Source: Cubamyces lactineus
Lineage: Eukaryota; Basidiomycota; Agaricomycetes; Polyporales; Polyporaceae
Length of the DNA stretch: 64,000 bases
Reading direction: 5' to 3'
Assembly: GCA_022376465.1 (NCBI GenBank)
Contig: JACDTU010000007.1
Coordinates: forward strand, 930,001-994,000
In this document: positions 23,801 to 35,666 of the stretch, piece after piece
Layout of the letters: every line of letters begins with the position of its first letter
Numbering within the stretch: position 1 is the stretch's first letter
Program-made: the position numbers and the translations under genes
The notes under the pieces: generated by a model
Database searches by the model: none
Seen by the model: the letters and a program-made list of their open reading frames with translations, nothing else
Told to the model about the DNA's origin: nothing

Positions 23801-24139
23801 AGAGCTATTGCGCGACTTGGAGGGCGCGCGAGATGCGGGAGGTTTCAGAGGAGCCTGGTCATCGTCCGGAATGCCCAGTTCGCGCGTCAAATACGCGGGT
23901 GGTCGCGAGCCGCGCGGAGTGGTGGGTGACTGCGGGCTTCTGGACCTGAGGTTGGTCCGGGGCGCGGAGAAATTCCTTAGAGGCCTCGGGCGGACTGGGG
24001 TTTGGAGGGGGAGGTCGAGAGTTGAACTGGAGGAGGATGAGGAAGAGATGACCGAGGCATTCCTGCTGAGTTCCGCGAGGGTCGGAGTTGCGGGATGGGA
24101 TGTGTCGGGGGACGGGGAGGAGACCTGGAGCTTGAGCAT
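20805..24139 (-). CDS. PDK1-type AGC protein kinase with C-terminal PH domain
   Basis: This is the master kinase that phosphorylates the activation loop of other AGC kinases (Ypk/Pkc/Sch9 in fungi; family knowledge). The start MLKLQVSSPSPDTSHPATPT opens a long Ser/Pro/Arg-rich disordered region. The kinase begins TADDFEFLDELGEGSYSTVY, with Lys in GQEYAIKRIDKAHLKRHQKE, then HPGIVRLHWTFQDEWSL. The catalytic loop is YMHSKGVIHRDLKPENLLLD, metal-binding DFG in ITDFGTGKILDSGG, and the activation loop EPTKTFVGTAQYVSPELLEH, a PDK1 hallmark. SSDFWALGCIIYQMIAG and RDPDQRLG follow. After a Ser/Gly/Pro-rich linker, the PH domain runs from HPGEHIIFNTTVEPGGPKRR, via PRELILTTQRLLCVKQKPGR, to AATWIRKLREAIEA. 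The C-terminus is a Thr/Ala run. The catalytic loop is split by a 434-nt intron. Confidence 0.92.
22701..23134 (-). other. Long intron splitting the HRD catalytic motif of the PDK1-like kinase
   Basis: The exon ends after VIHR (CAT CG|gtgggt) and the next begins A GAC CTC AAG, so HRDLKPEN is rebuilt exactly. At 434 nt it is several times longer than other introns in this gene. No exon or repeat was recognised inside. Confidence 0.8.
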
Positions 24140-26720
24140 CCGAGGCGGGAGGGCGAGTGGAGAGGGCGAGGGGATGGAGGAGGGAAAGAGGAGGAAGAGG
24201 GAAAGAAAATACGGGGCGGAGGGAATGTGTACAAGTTATGGCCGCCCTGGCCTCTGCTCTGCGTTGACGTCCTGCGTCCCCCCGTTCTAGGCCCGAGGTC
24301 CAATCCCCATAATCATCCCCAGTCCGCCCTTCAATCCTGCCACTTCCCACGCATACAACCACCACACTCCGTTAGACAGCCCCTGCTAGTCCGCGCCTAT
24401 CGGAGCTCGAAAGGGAGGCTGATGCTGCGCGTCGCGTATTCCGCGCTCCGGAACGAACAGCCCGTCGCCCGTCGTCCGTCGGTTGCGATCGGTCCTCGCC
24501 TTTGTGGCGACCCTCCCAGAGCCACGCGCATGCTCACAGGATATTCGCCACACCGCTCTCGCACCGCTCGCCTCTGTCCGCACCATGCGCCCTGCGTCCG
24601 TCGACGACCGGACACGCGCACCGCCCCCTCCCACACCGGATCTTACAGCCTGCAGCGCTGTACGTGAACTGACACGATTGCATCCGTCGCCTGACCTCTG
24701 CGCGACTGTCGTCTCTCCGCCACCGCTTCTCGCGTGTTCGTGGCGTAGGTTTGCGGTCTCCCCACACCCCTCCCGTAGCAGTACTTGCGCCAGTCAACCC
24801 AGGCGTGGTGGGCTGCAGCATAACTAGTGTGTGGAACCACTCGACGATCCTAGGGACCGCAGGACCGTCAACGGTGAGCTCATCGCAGCATCGGGCACGG
24901 TGATCTCGCCAAGGGGCACGCTTCTCCCAAAAGTGGGGCATCGTCTCTCTGCGCTTCCTGCTTCTCAGAACTCACGGCCTCTCGTGGCTGGCAACCGCAC
25001 GTTCAATACAGTACCAACCGCTCACACGACCTCCTTCGCCCTCCCCAACCCCCCAACATGTACAGCCAACCACTACGGGCATATACGTATCTTCAGGGTA
25101 TGACAAATCAAGGGCGAAGCGACTTGCTTGGATACCTCGTCGGACATTTGTCAGGAAAGTAGCGCCAAGTTTAACTTGTACAAAGCTTTTTGCCAACCCC
25201 CTCGAGCCTCTTCAGCGATTCGACAGGCTTTTCCCTTTGTTCGGTAAAAGGTATCCAACAACCTCCGTTCTGCAGCTGTTTGTCCTGGGTGCACAATCGA
25301 GTGATGCCCGTCGTGAACGCGGGACCGCCCAAATGTCATCAAGCTCAAGCTTCCAGGGTGGCTGTCTCATCGAGAATCCACGTCTCAGCATCTAAGGTTC
25401 ACGTTTGGACAGATGGGTCCTCCTCCTCCCTCCCCCACTGTGGCTGCGGTGTCACCGCGTACAGGCAGTTGGGATCCCGGAGGTCGTAACTGAACGCCGG
25501 AATCACAATCATGCTCCCAGTGATACTCGTTGTGGAGTGGCGTCATCCCAATAACCGCAGTGTGGGCGTCACGGAGCAAGCAACCAAGATGCCTCTCATG
25601 CGGGGCCCCGCATCTCGCTGCGGCAACGTGCCGTAAACCGTTTCATGCCACAGGTCTTCTGAGCCTCTGAGCTCCCACAAGTCTTTCCGTGGTCCGACTG
25701 TAATCTCGCGTGTGGTGTGCGGGCATCTGAAGGTATGACGCACATGTTGGGATAGGTACGTATTCCCCGGCCTCCGTCCATGTATCTTCGCAGTTACAGG
25801 TAGGCGATGGGTGCCGGTGACGTGCACTAACGTGGTGAGTTCCTAGCTGGTCGCACACGGCCACATGAGGCAACGATGGGCGTGGACTACCAAAAGCTGT
25901 CGCGGAGAGTGCTTCTCCGATATTATTGCGAGCCCGCCTCAATCTCCGGACAGGTGTGGTGAGGTCGGACGACCAATGTGGTGCATACTTGCATCCGTGT
26001 ACTTACTGCTACAGTTTCTACAAATATGTGCATCTCACTAGAAGCACCGGCTGCATTGATGCCACCTGACGCATCCAATGACATACAGATTCTATCTTCA
26101 CTGTCCATGCTCTCAATAGCGACATGCACGATGACATACTCGTAACCTATGATGCAGCTACACTGTAACATATTCGCATCGCATCCCCATACGGTCTCTT
26201 CAGGTAGTGAGGCCCGATATACATGTTAGGTCCAGTACTCAATAAGGAGCGTTCGGAATCTATATGAGGACCAAAATATATCCGTTCATCAGACCCTGCT
26301 TCAACTTGAGCCGAAGCCTGCCTGAGCGCATGCACATGCACGCCGCACACGTTATCTCAACCTCGCCCGCCTACCACCTCCCCCATTTCTAAGCACTGAC
26401 TACATTTCGATCCAGCTAGTCTTGCTTCTCATCACGAGTACAGTGAGTATGCCTGCCTGCACGAGCGAGTACACGGCCTTGTTGGGTTCCGCGCAAATCT
26501 TCGCCCGCGTGTACTAGCTGTGCGTGCAAGAGATATCGAGGTGTGCGTCCGCGTCTCGACTGAAACGACTTGCAGCCCGTAGAAAGGGTACTTCGCGCCA
26601 AAATCGTCATGAACAAGGTATCATGTCCCCAATCCAGTACTATAGCTCTACAAAGAAACACCCACAGACCACAGAAACCCCGTGCTCAGCGCTCAGCGGA
26701 TGCCCGACTCGCCTCAAACA
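24140..26720. other. Gene-poor region, 2.6 kb
   Basis: The left 250-500 nt should be the promoter and 5' UTR of the PDK1-like gene. The remainder has many short overlapping frames and no recognisable domain, tRNA or transposon end. Part adjoining 26720 will be the 3' UTR of the CNNM-type gene. Confidence 0.5.
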
Positions 26721-29290
26721 TCAGATATTACTACTACTCCTACTTGGGTCGGCCTCGTTCTCAGTCCTTAGCGCACCCGCCTGTTCCCCCTCCCTCCCCT
26801 CCCCTACCTCCCCTTCCTCCGCGGAAGTCGTCCCCGTAGCAGCTTCGCCCATCGACTCGGGCAACGTATTCGCCCTCCGCGCGCCCCCAAACACCTTCCC
26901 TATCTGTCGACTCACGCTGCTCGCCCCGCTCCGTCTGCGCGACGGGAGCTGCAGCTGCTGTGGCTGCGGCTCGCTCGTCACGACGGGGGAGAGCATCGGG
27001 GGTGACCCCGCGACAAGCGTGCTCCCCTGTAGTAGGGGTGAGGGCATGGCCTCGGGCGCGCCGGTAGTGGGGCCGGCGTCGGGACGCGCGGCGCGTCGGC
27101 GGGAGAGGAAACGCTTCGTGTCTGGAGAGATGAGGGGCCCGAGGTGGCCTTGGCCTTCGGGGTCGAACTCGTCGTAGATCTCCTCGCCGATGATTTCTAT
27201 CAAGGACGTAGGTAAGTGCGAGCATGCAAAACGCGGAAGGGGTAAGACGTACCTTCAACGACGTCTTCTAGGGTAATGATACCCAAAGGCTGGACGTAGG
27301 GGTCCATGCTTTGCACGAACTAATCCGGTTGCCGAGTGAGCACCGTCTAACCACGCATATAGTACAAATAGCGAACTTACGTCTTCAGCTTGCTCTCTTC
27401 CGAGCACTGCATCATCAGGAATATTCTGCTCGCGGCCGATGCTCAGCGCCTTCGCGAGGCCAGTCTGCACGACGCCCTGCTTCGAACCCTGGGTGTCCTT
27501 CTGCATGTTCCCCATTTCGACATCACCACCACCACCACTCGACTTCGCCTTGCCCTCCTCCGCTGCGCCGTCCTTCGATTTCCGCTTTTTGTGGTGTGAG
27601 CGACGACGCCAACTCCTCCGCTTCTTCGACCCGCTGTCCCCACGCAGAGTCGCATCGTGGTCGCTCCCTCCGGTGCCGGTACCCGCGCTCTCATCCTCGC
27701 TGGAATCACTACTGCTACTGCTGTCCGAGCTGTCGCCCATGCCGACGCGGTCCTTGAGGCGCTGCGTGAGGCCCTTCTTGACTTCCTGCTGTACGCTCTT
27801 CGCCTTCTCGACGCTGAAGCGACTGACAATCGCCATGTGACTCCGGCCCTCCTGGAACTTGTCGAGGATGTTCAGGAGCGGCTCGTTGAATGGCACGCAG
27901 GGCATCGGGTTGAGGGTAATACTCCGGAGAGGCGTCGCGTCCTTCGGGTCGAGGAGCAGCAGCTGCTTGACAAGCAGCACACCGACGATCTTCTTCACTT
28001 TCTGTACGCGGTCGGGCAGAGGAGAGCTATCTCCAGTCGCGGGCGGCTTAGGTAGTGTCGCGGTGCCACCGTTGGGTCCGGCTCTGGGCGGCAACGCAAC
28101 CTTCGCCACCGTGGGTACCTCCACCTCTTCGTAGACGGGGACGCGGGAATGGCCTGTGTCGCCGATGCGCTTCATCGTGTCGAAGTCGAGCTTGGAGTCG
28201 ATGTTGAGCATGAAGACCTTCTCGATTGGGGTCATCGCTTGGCGTACGACCTTCTCTTGAAGATCCAGCGTCGCGCCGATGATAGTAACAGTGTCAGATT
28301 GCAAGTCGCCACCGAGTTCACCCGTGGCGGAATGGAGAGCAATGAGCTCCTTCAACTCTGTTGCACGGTAAGCAGACATCCTCAACAACTGCACAGACGG
28401 CGGGAAGACGTACCTGCGCGTCGGTACATGATACCATGGTGGGGCCCGAGAATGAGCTCCATTAGCTTTGCGACAGGCCAGGAGAGAATACCCTGACGAG
28501 AGCGTTCAGCGGCCAAGCAGATGTAGCGTGAGACTAACAACTTACGATGCACAGGATGAGTATCCGGACGAACCAGGCCATATTTGCGCCAATCGCAAGG
28601 CCATAGCGCGTACACAGCGACTGGGGTATGATCTCAGAGAAGCTATAACGTACGTATGTCAGTTCAAGTCACAGCATACTACAGAGTCACTGGATGCGGG
28701 GGAGGCCGTCCACGGCCACACACGGACACCGGGGGGACCCGAAGAACGGGCCCCCGAAAACGACACTTACATGACGATGAGGACAGTACTAGCCACAACA
28801 GAGATAATACCACCTCCGAGTACGGGTTCCGAGATGACAGGCAAGGCCTCGTTGACGATCATGTTGGCCAGTAGAAGGGTAATGAGCAAGAGATGACCAT
28901 TCTTCCGAATTGGCAAGATCTTGTCAGCGTATTTCTTCTGTTTCCTGCATAATATCCATAGTGAGGCATGGATATGGTAATCTGAAGCGATGACACGCAC
29001 GGTGTACCACTGATACTGAGGACGTGGAGTTGCGTCTCATCCAGACTCATGTAGCCTAGAGTGAGACCGGCGAAGAGTCCAGAGAGTAATACGAGCACGG
29101 GAATAAGACATGCGAAAATAATTTGTTCGACACGTTCGTTATTCCTCTTCACGTATGTGTGGAGGTGCTGTGAGACATCTTGTCGTGAGTAACCAGAGAG
29201 CTTGCCAAGCTGGTGGGTGGCGAGCGAGAGGAGGGAGTAAGTCAAACGAGGATAGCGATTTGCAGCATGAGAGATATGGGTCGGTGCCAT
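26721..29290 (-). CDS. CNNM/Mam3-type membrane protein (DUF21 plus CBS pair)
   Basis: Members are implicated in Mg2+ or Mn2+ homeostasis at the vacuole or plasma membrane. From the start MAPTHISHAANRYPRLTYSL the DUF21 membrane domain follows: EQIIFACLIPVLVLLSGLFA, GLTLGYMSLDETQLHVLSIS, HLLLITLLLANMIVNEALPV, GGGIISVVASTVLIVM, SEIIPQSLCTRYGLAIGANM and WPVAKLMELILGPHHGIMYR. The cytosolic part starts ELKELIALHSATGELGGDLQ, with VVRQAMTPIEKVFMLNID opening the first CBS motif and GDTGHSRVPVYEEVEV following. KKIVGVLLVKQLLLLDPKDA, FQEGRSHMAIVSRFS and LGIITLEDVVEEIIGEEIYD complete the pair. A large Ser/Asp then Lys/Arg/His-rich insert sits between the CBS repeats, and the C-terminus is disordered, ending SRSSSNI. 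The start could extend upstream; nothing better was found. Confidence 0.9.
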
Positions 29291-30411
29291 ATATTGATTA
29301 GACGCAGATTATCGGGATTGTCTTGTCGCAAAGACCAAGAGAGAGTTGGGGCGGTGGGTGTCAAGACGAAAGCAAGCCCAGCCGCAACCGACTCAAGCTT
29401 AAGTTCGCTGCGCCAATCCCTAAGCGCCTGGGCTTGGCGTATTACGGCGATTACGCAGAGAATAGACGCCCGGGTCCACTTCTCCGCGGCATCTCTCGGC
29501 ATTGCCCGGCAGCACCGCACTGAACTGCGTCCTCGGTGTCCGGATGTTCTTGCAATTGCAATCTCTTGCCTGCACTCCTCCCATCTGTCCTTTTTTACAC
29601 TCACTACTCGAGTCATACTCTGTGCAACGTCACTTCGCATGGTTGCCGAATGCATGAGTTCTGTATAAGACCCTTCGCATCTCAAGTGTGTGGGCTCTGG
29701 GTTCGAAATTCTTGCGAGACGCGCGCAGCGACATGGTACATATCCGCCTCTTCAATCGCACAGCCTTGGGCAGTGAAACGACGCCTCACGAAAAGAATCC
29801 GTTGTATTTATGACTGTTCAATTGACTGCGCTAACACACCCGTCCATCTCATGGACAACGTTGTCAAGTATTGTAGTTTGCACACGCCGCAGGAGCAATG
29901 AGGTCATGCACAGTACCTACGCAAGTATCGGTGCCACAGCCTTCCGTGTATGATCCCTTCACGAGGTGACATACCCTGCAGACAGAAGGCAGGCTCGCAG
30001 CGTAGGCAAGTTTGGGGTATAGGTTTCAGAGTATCTAGTTGACAGTTGAGCTCACTCTGTACAGCTCCGTTCCTCCTACTAGTCCTGGCTGACCGAAGCG
30101 ACCAGGTCGTCCGACCAAGGGCTCAAGACTGTCCAGCTGCACTCTTGTCTGCCACGAGCGCAGACATTGGGATCTATTGATGTAATTATGAAATCCCGCT
30201 GGGAAAGCCCCTGTTCGATGTGAGTGGATTATATACAGCTCATCGATCCCGCTGTTCTACCCTTTCGTGAGAGCGGCAAACTGTAGTGCTGTATTGTTCG
30301 GCAACATACAGCGCGATACGACTCTATTGTTTGTATTGTAGCGAACTTGAACGCCTTCCAAATGAGGGCTTGTTCGATGCGCGGTATATGCTGATCCCAT
30401 GGTGCTCGAAA

Positions 30412-30518
30412 GCCCGAGAGCCCGGGAGTCTCTTGCTGAAGCGGCCTACCTGCTCTCCTAGTCCAGCACGAGGTACTAGCAACACCAGGTAGGGTCGGGT
30501 TTTATCTGGCTCTCGGGC
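30412..30518. other. Nested palindromic element, possible structured RNA or foldback remnant
   Basis: Three inverted repeats are nested symmetrically: gcccgagagcc (30412-30422) with ggctctcgggc (30508-30518), cctacctg (30445-30452) with caggtagg (30486-30493), and ctagt (30458-30462) with actag (30475-30479). All three pair perfectly. No coding frame explains it. Confidence 0.4.
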
Positions 30519-31192
30519 GTTGCTCAGTGTTTCATATACAGGTTCTCTCCCTGCACTTTGCCAACGGCCTGAAATGCTCGTAGTAGTTGTCATCCGCGCT
30601 CACTCATTCTTGGCACGCCTTAGTCAGTGTCTTCGGCGAAACGAGTGCTTCGTAAGTTCGCCAATCCAACGCCTCTTGTACCTCTCGCACGAGTATGCTT
30701 CTGTGACGCCTCGCTCACGCGATAAGGAGCCTTACTTCGAGTCTTGTGATGTGTTTAGAGAATTGGTGATCGAGTTCCGCAGAGTATGGTCCACAGCACC
30801 CATACGGCGAACCACTCGACTAGTCTTATCGTCCGAACATAGCCTACCTCTGGCCAATGTCCGCGCTCGCAACTTCACAGGCAAAGGAAGCTTTCTTCGC
30901 CGTTCTCTCGCCGCCGCATGCGCGGCTCCCACAGGCGCAGATCGGTGGGAGATCACACCCATTTACTCTCTTTTTCGCATTCAAATTTGGGCTGCACCAC
31001 TACGCCTCGGGTTCCCGTTGCCTTTGAGGTTGCGCCGACGATTGTCCCGCCGCCTCGGGCGTGCAAAGTCGGCTTCGCTGCGTATGTCAGGGCCGCCGCG
31101 CAGCTGCAGCCGTGGACTTGCCCCACATGTCTTCTCGCCCTCTTATCACTTGGCACGGGAGGCCGCGATGCTCGTCATCGACATAGGCTGCC

Positions 31193-31198
31193 TATAAA
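31193..31198 (+). promoter_or_regulatory. TATA box of sedolisin gene
   Basis: The string tataaa lies 73 bp upstream of the ATG at 31266, a typical distance for a fungal secreted-enzyme promoter. Confidence 0.6.
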
Positions 31199-31265
31199 GG
31201 GAGGTCTGTCTGGGAAGGGGAGTCCTCACGAGCGGATTCCTACTGCCCTCGGTTTTCGGCCGGTC

Positions 31266-33336
31266 ATGTTCTCCTCAGCCTTCCTGGTCGCTTGCCTGGC
31301 TGCCGTCGCGTACGGCAAGCCCATGGCGCGTAGCATGCTGGTCCGCGAGACACGCGAGAGCGTCCCCGCCGCGTTCCAGCGCGTGGGCCCTGCCCCGGCG
31401 GACACCATGCTTGACCTGCGCATCGCGCTCGTCCAGGGCGATATGGCCGGTCTTGAGAAGGCGCTCATGGACGTCAGCGACCCCGCCAGTCCGCTAAAGG
31501 GCCAGTTCTTGAGCAAGGAGCAGGTGACTCTCCTCTCTCGGCGTCCCCCGTGCCTGCATGCTGACTTGATGCATTGCTCCTAGGTCGAAGCGTTCGTTGC
31601 GCCCAAGCCCGAGACGGTCTCTGCGGTCACCGAGTGGCTGAAGGAGAACAATGTCGATGCGACCACGGCCTCTCCTGCGGGAGACTGGTTGAGCTTCTCG
31701 ATCCCGGTCAGCAAGGCGAATGCGCTCTTCGATGCCGACTTCACCGTCTTCAACCACACTGCGACCGGGACGACGTCCATCCGCACGCTCTCGTACTCCA
31801 TCCCGGCGGATCTCCAGGGCAAGCTTGACTTCGTCCACCCGACCACTGTGTGAGTTGTGCCACACCTGCATCTGGGACTCCAACAAATCAGCGTGTTCAC
31901 GAGTAGCTGATGATATGCTCACAGTTTCGCCCAACCCTTCTCTGGGCGTGTCTTCAACGCCATCCCCGCCCGTTCGACCAAGCCTTCCGGAGCGGTGAAC
32001 TTGACTTCAGACGCCGTTCCCGCTTCGTGCGCCTCCGTCGTCACCCCTGCGTGCCTCCAAGCCCTATACGGCATCCCCACTACACCGGCGACGGTCAAAA
32101 CGAACACGCTCGGCGTCAGCGGCTTCATTGAGCAGTTCGCCAACCAGCAAGACCTCAGGGTGAGCTTTGCGCTCTCGCACATGCGTGCGATGTACTAAAA
32201 AGAGTCAAACAGACCTTCCTGACTGCGCTGCGCCCTGACCTGCCAGCAACAACCGTGTTCACCCTTCAGACGCTCGATGGTGGTTCCAACCCTCAACAGT
32301 TGGGCGAGGCTGGTATCGAGGCTGTAAGTACCTGTACGCAGTGTCTTTAGGATCAAAGCTCACTGCCGACCGCAGGATTTGGACACCCAGTATACCGTTG
32401 GCATCGCAACCGGCGTGCCGACCGTCTTCATCTCGGTCGGCGAGCGCAACCGCGACGGCGTGAACGGCTTCCTCGACATCATCAACACCTTGCTCGGCGA
32501 GTCGAACGCGCCCCAGGTGCTGTCAACGAGCTACGGCTTCGATGAGCCCGATCTCCCCACAAGCATTGCGACGTGAGTACCGCCGAACTTGTCTCCCACG
32601 CTTTCGCATTGAGACGAGCATTCCCATCTCCAGCAACTTGTGTAACGCGTACATGCAGCTTGGTGCCCGTGGCACTTCCATTCTCTTCTCGTCTGGTGAC
32701 GGCGGTGTGTCCGGCTCGCAGAGTCAGACCTGCACCACGTTCATCCCGACCTTCCCGTCTGGATGTCCCTTGTGAGTGTAGATTTCTTCGACATACTCCA
32801 CAGTTGCTTCGAATGCTCACCTAATATCCAGCGTCACCTCTGTCGGCGCGACGACGGGGATCGGCCCCGAAGTCGCTGCAGACTTCTCCGGCGGCGGATT
32901 CTCCAACATCTTCGCGCAGCCCAGCTTCCAGGCGACCGCGGTCTCTACGTTCCTCAACGCGATCGGCAACACCAACTCGGGCAAATTCAACCGCGCGGGG
33001 CGTGGGTTCCCCGACATTTCCGCGCAGGGCGTAGATGTCGAGATCGTGTTCCAGCAGCAGTTTGGCCTGGTCGACGGCACGAGCTGCTCGTGCCCGATCA
33101 CAGCGAGCATCATCGCGCTGCTCAACGACGAGCTCGCCGCGCAGGGCAAGCCGTCGCTCGGGTTCTTGAACCCGTTCTTGTACTCGGCGCAGGGAACCGC
33201 GGCGTTGACCGACGTCACGAGCGGGAGCAACCCGGGCTGCAACACGAACGGCTTCACCGCTCGCGCGGGGTGGGACCCGGTCACTGGCCTCGGTACGCCT
33301 AACTTCGCTAAGCTCAGGACGGCTGTTGGCTTGTAG
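31266..33336 (+). CDS. Secreted sedolisin-family serine peptidase (tripeptidyl-peptidase-like, S53)
   Basis: This acid peptidase should cleave tripeptides or oligopeptides from protein N-termini outside the cell. The signal peptide is [20 protein letters not shown]. An activation prodomain follows ([57 protein letters not shown]). The catalytic domain starts near [28 protein letters not shown]. The catalytic Glu and Asp lie in [16 protein letters not shown], the oxyanion Asp in [13 protein letters not shown], and the nucleophile Ser in [20 protein letters not shown]. The calcium site is [10 protein letters not shown] and [16 protein letters not shown]. All catalytic residues are present, so it should be active. 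Around the serine the usual small residues are replaced by Cys (GTSCSCP). There are about seven short introns; stop TAG 33334-33336. Confidence 0.93.
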
Positions 33337-33870
33337 GGGCGTTGGCCACGGCGAAGAAGCGGATTTCCAGGTCCGGTATCATTTTGTTGGATCTAGTAAA
33401 GTATCTGTTTTGAGGACGATGTTGGAACATAAGAACTTGAATTACCTCTCACACATGTATATCATTCTGGTCACAAACTCGAACGTAACGACGCGCGCCT
33501 CGGTGACGTCGTGCACATCTCAATGACCGGATGGCCTTGCCAAACTTGCCCGGGCGTCGAGTCCCCAGTGCGTGCGTCTGCATAGGGTAAGACGAGTTCA
33601 TGGAACCGCTCCTCTGCACATATACTAGGGTTGTATAGGGAGCTGTGCTGGGTATGTGGAAGAAGCAGCCAAAGGCAGCAAACCGGTACCTTGATGCAGT
33701 CTCAGATCTCAGAGCGCAGACGGCAGCTTTCAAGTGAGGGGAGAGAAACGTGAAGATGCACAACTTACAATATAGGGGCGAGCGAGCTTATATTCCCCTC
33801 CGATAGATACCAGAACCAGTGCAGACAACGAACAGGTAGGCGCAGATGACAGACAGGATGCATACAGTGA
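33337..33870. other. Spacer left of the foldback element
   Basis: This contains the 3' end of the sedolisin gene and otherwise unassigned DNA up to the left transposon terminus. Confidence 0.5.
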
Positions 33871-34275
33871 TACTGCTGGTTGCACGGCGCTTGTCGCAGG
33901 CGCGTCTCGCGATTTTTTCGCACACTCCGCGTCTTCGAATGGCTCTGGTACCACCTCTACTCAGAACTGCGATAACTCCTTCAAATCTCGTCCTTTCTCC
34001 TTGATTTTTGCTGCTCTGGAGTAGTCTCGACCGCGCGCAGGGCACTGTATAGGTTTTGTGAAATTTCGACCGGTTGCACGACTTGGCCGCTCTTACTGGC
34101 CTCAAACCGCCTTCCTCCGCCTCAGAACTGCAATCCCGCCGCCGTATCGCAACGGTCCTCGTTAAGATCTACTTGCATGCGTTCTAGGAGTTAATGCGGA
34201 GGGCATGGAACTGATTTGGTACGTGAATTACGATCTACCTGCCGTCCCGCTACTGCACCCTACGCACCGTCGTGC
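33871..34275 (+). repeat. Left long inverted repeat arm
   Basis: This arm begins ctgctggttgcacggcgc after a TA and continues with scattered mismatches until about 34275, where similarity to the right arm fades. Confidence 0.7.
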
Positions 34276-34904
34276 GTTCGCCAGTCCAACCGTCATTCCC
34301 CCGCAACTATCCTTGCGTATGCATCTTCTAGAGCACTCAATATGTGAGTACAGAAGGTGCAAGCACTCTGCAGGACATGTAGTTCAGTCTAGGTGCGAGG
34401 GGTAGCGAGCACGTTCATATACTCATGACCCTTGTGCGTATCTGTGCAAGCTCCTTACTGTAGTATCATGTATTCCGTGTGCTCTCACTTGTGTATTTTT
34501 GTAACAATCATATACTGTCTTCAAATATGCTCAGAACTTGCAACGCACCAAGTGCTTGGGTCCAGAATATCTTACACTCGCACGGGAGTCCCCGAGGTGC
34601 TCAATCCCGCGTCTTTTCGCTATAATTTCATTTATCCGGTCGTTTTGCATACTGGTACACAACGCACGCCCTTCTAGAAGCTTGTACAACAGGTTTTGAA
34701 GGTGTTTCCTGAATGAAGAAGACGTAGCCACATGCGGAGGCCTATGTCTTCACCTCGGCCAACTATGGGTGCTTTCAGGATAAACTGCCTCTTCTGGAAC
34801 ACACGGGCGCACATAAGGAGGGGATAGACATTGGAAACTGGGCAATACGAATGTCACGCGGGACATAGGACAATGGATACAGAAGAGTACATGGACGGGT
34901 GCAC

Positions 34905-35305
34905 AACAGTACGTAGGGTGCAGTAGCGGGACGGTGGGTAGATCGTAATTCACGTACCACATTGATGCCATGCCCTCCACATCAACCCTTAGAACGCACG
35001 CAAACATATCTTAACGAGGACCATTGCGATACGGCGGCAGGATTGCAGTTCTGGAGCGGAGGAAGGCGGTTTGAGGGTAGTGAGAGCGGCCAAGTCGTGC
35101 AACCGGTCAAAACCTCACAGGAGCTATACAGTGCCCTGCACGCAGTCGAGACTACTCCAGCGCAGCAAGAATTGAGGAGAACGGATGAGATTTGAAGGAG
35201 TTATCGCAGTTCTGGATAGAGGTGGTACCAGAGCCATTCGAAGACGCGGAGTGTGCGAAAAAATCGCGAGACGCGCCTGCGACAAGCGCCGTGCAACCAG
35301 CAGTA
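34905..35305 (-). repeat. Right long inverted repeat arm
   Basis: The reverse complement of the left arm, ending with gccgtgcaaccagcagta. Small insertions and deletions distinguish the arms. Confidence 0.7.
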
Positions 35306-35666
35306 GTTATAAGGAACGATGCCATTGTAGCGCCCGTGTCAGCCACTGGAATGGCGGGCCGGCGCTTGGTTGCTACTCAGGCTTGTTGACCAGAGCCAGG
35401 GCAACATGGAGAACACTTGTTTCCCTTGGATCTTGACTCCCACTACCGTCGTGTGCCGTCCCCAGTTTCTCTTCCTTACTGTCCCAACACGTTTGGACAC
35501 GACGCGCTCGGAAGCGATACAGACGGGATAGAACTTTCTGGTGAGACTTCCGAGAAATCGACACATGAGCGACTCTCTAATTACAACTGCTGCGCCCAAG
35601 CTTGTCTTAAGCATCCGTGCATTCCTCGGGCAGGGCCCCCTTCGCACATCCTTTCTCTCATCCACC
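35306..35666 (+). other. Promoter side spacer of PL14-type gene
   Basis: This is 361 nt between the transposon end and the lyase start codon. It must contain the promoter; no TATA box is clear. The foldback element therefore lies less than 400 bp upstream of this gene. Confidence 0.5.

Larger units (their letters stand above)
29291..31265. other. Divergent intergenic region, 2.0 kb
   Basis: It separates the CNNM-type gene (-) from the sedolisin gene (+). It includes the nested palindrome at 30412-30518 and the sedolisin TATA box. Other open frames have no motif support. Confidence 0.5.
33871..35305. mobile_element. Foldback DNA transposon remnant (non-autonomous, long inverted repeats)
   Basis: The two ends are inverted copies of each other over about 400 nt. 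The left terminus reads tactgctggttgcacggcgc and the right terminus is its reverse complement, ending at 35305. Inner blocks match too, for example the segment with aggcggtttgagg near 35065 and its complement near 34104, and the segment acgtgaattacgatctacc near 34220 with its complement near 34940. A TA flanks each end, as in Tc1/mariner-like targets. The central 600 nt has no transposase frame. Arms have diverged by roughly a tenth to a fifth, so the insertion is old. Confidence 0.75.

Noticed and set aside
29690..29715. Segment gggttcgaaattc resembling a tRNA T-loop
   Set aside because: No acceptor, D or anticodon stems can be formed in the preceding 70 nt.
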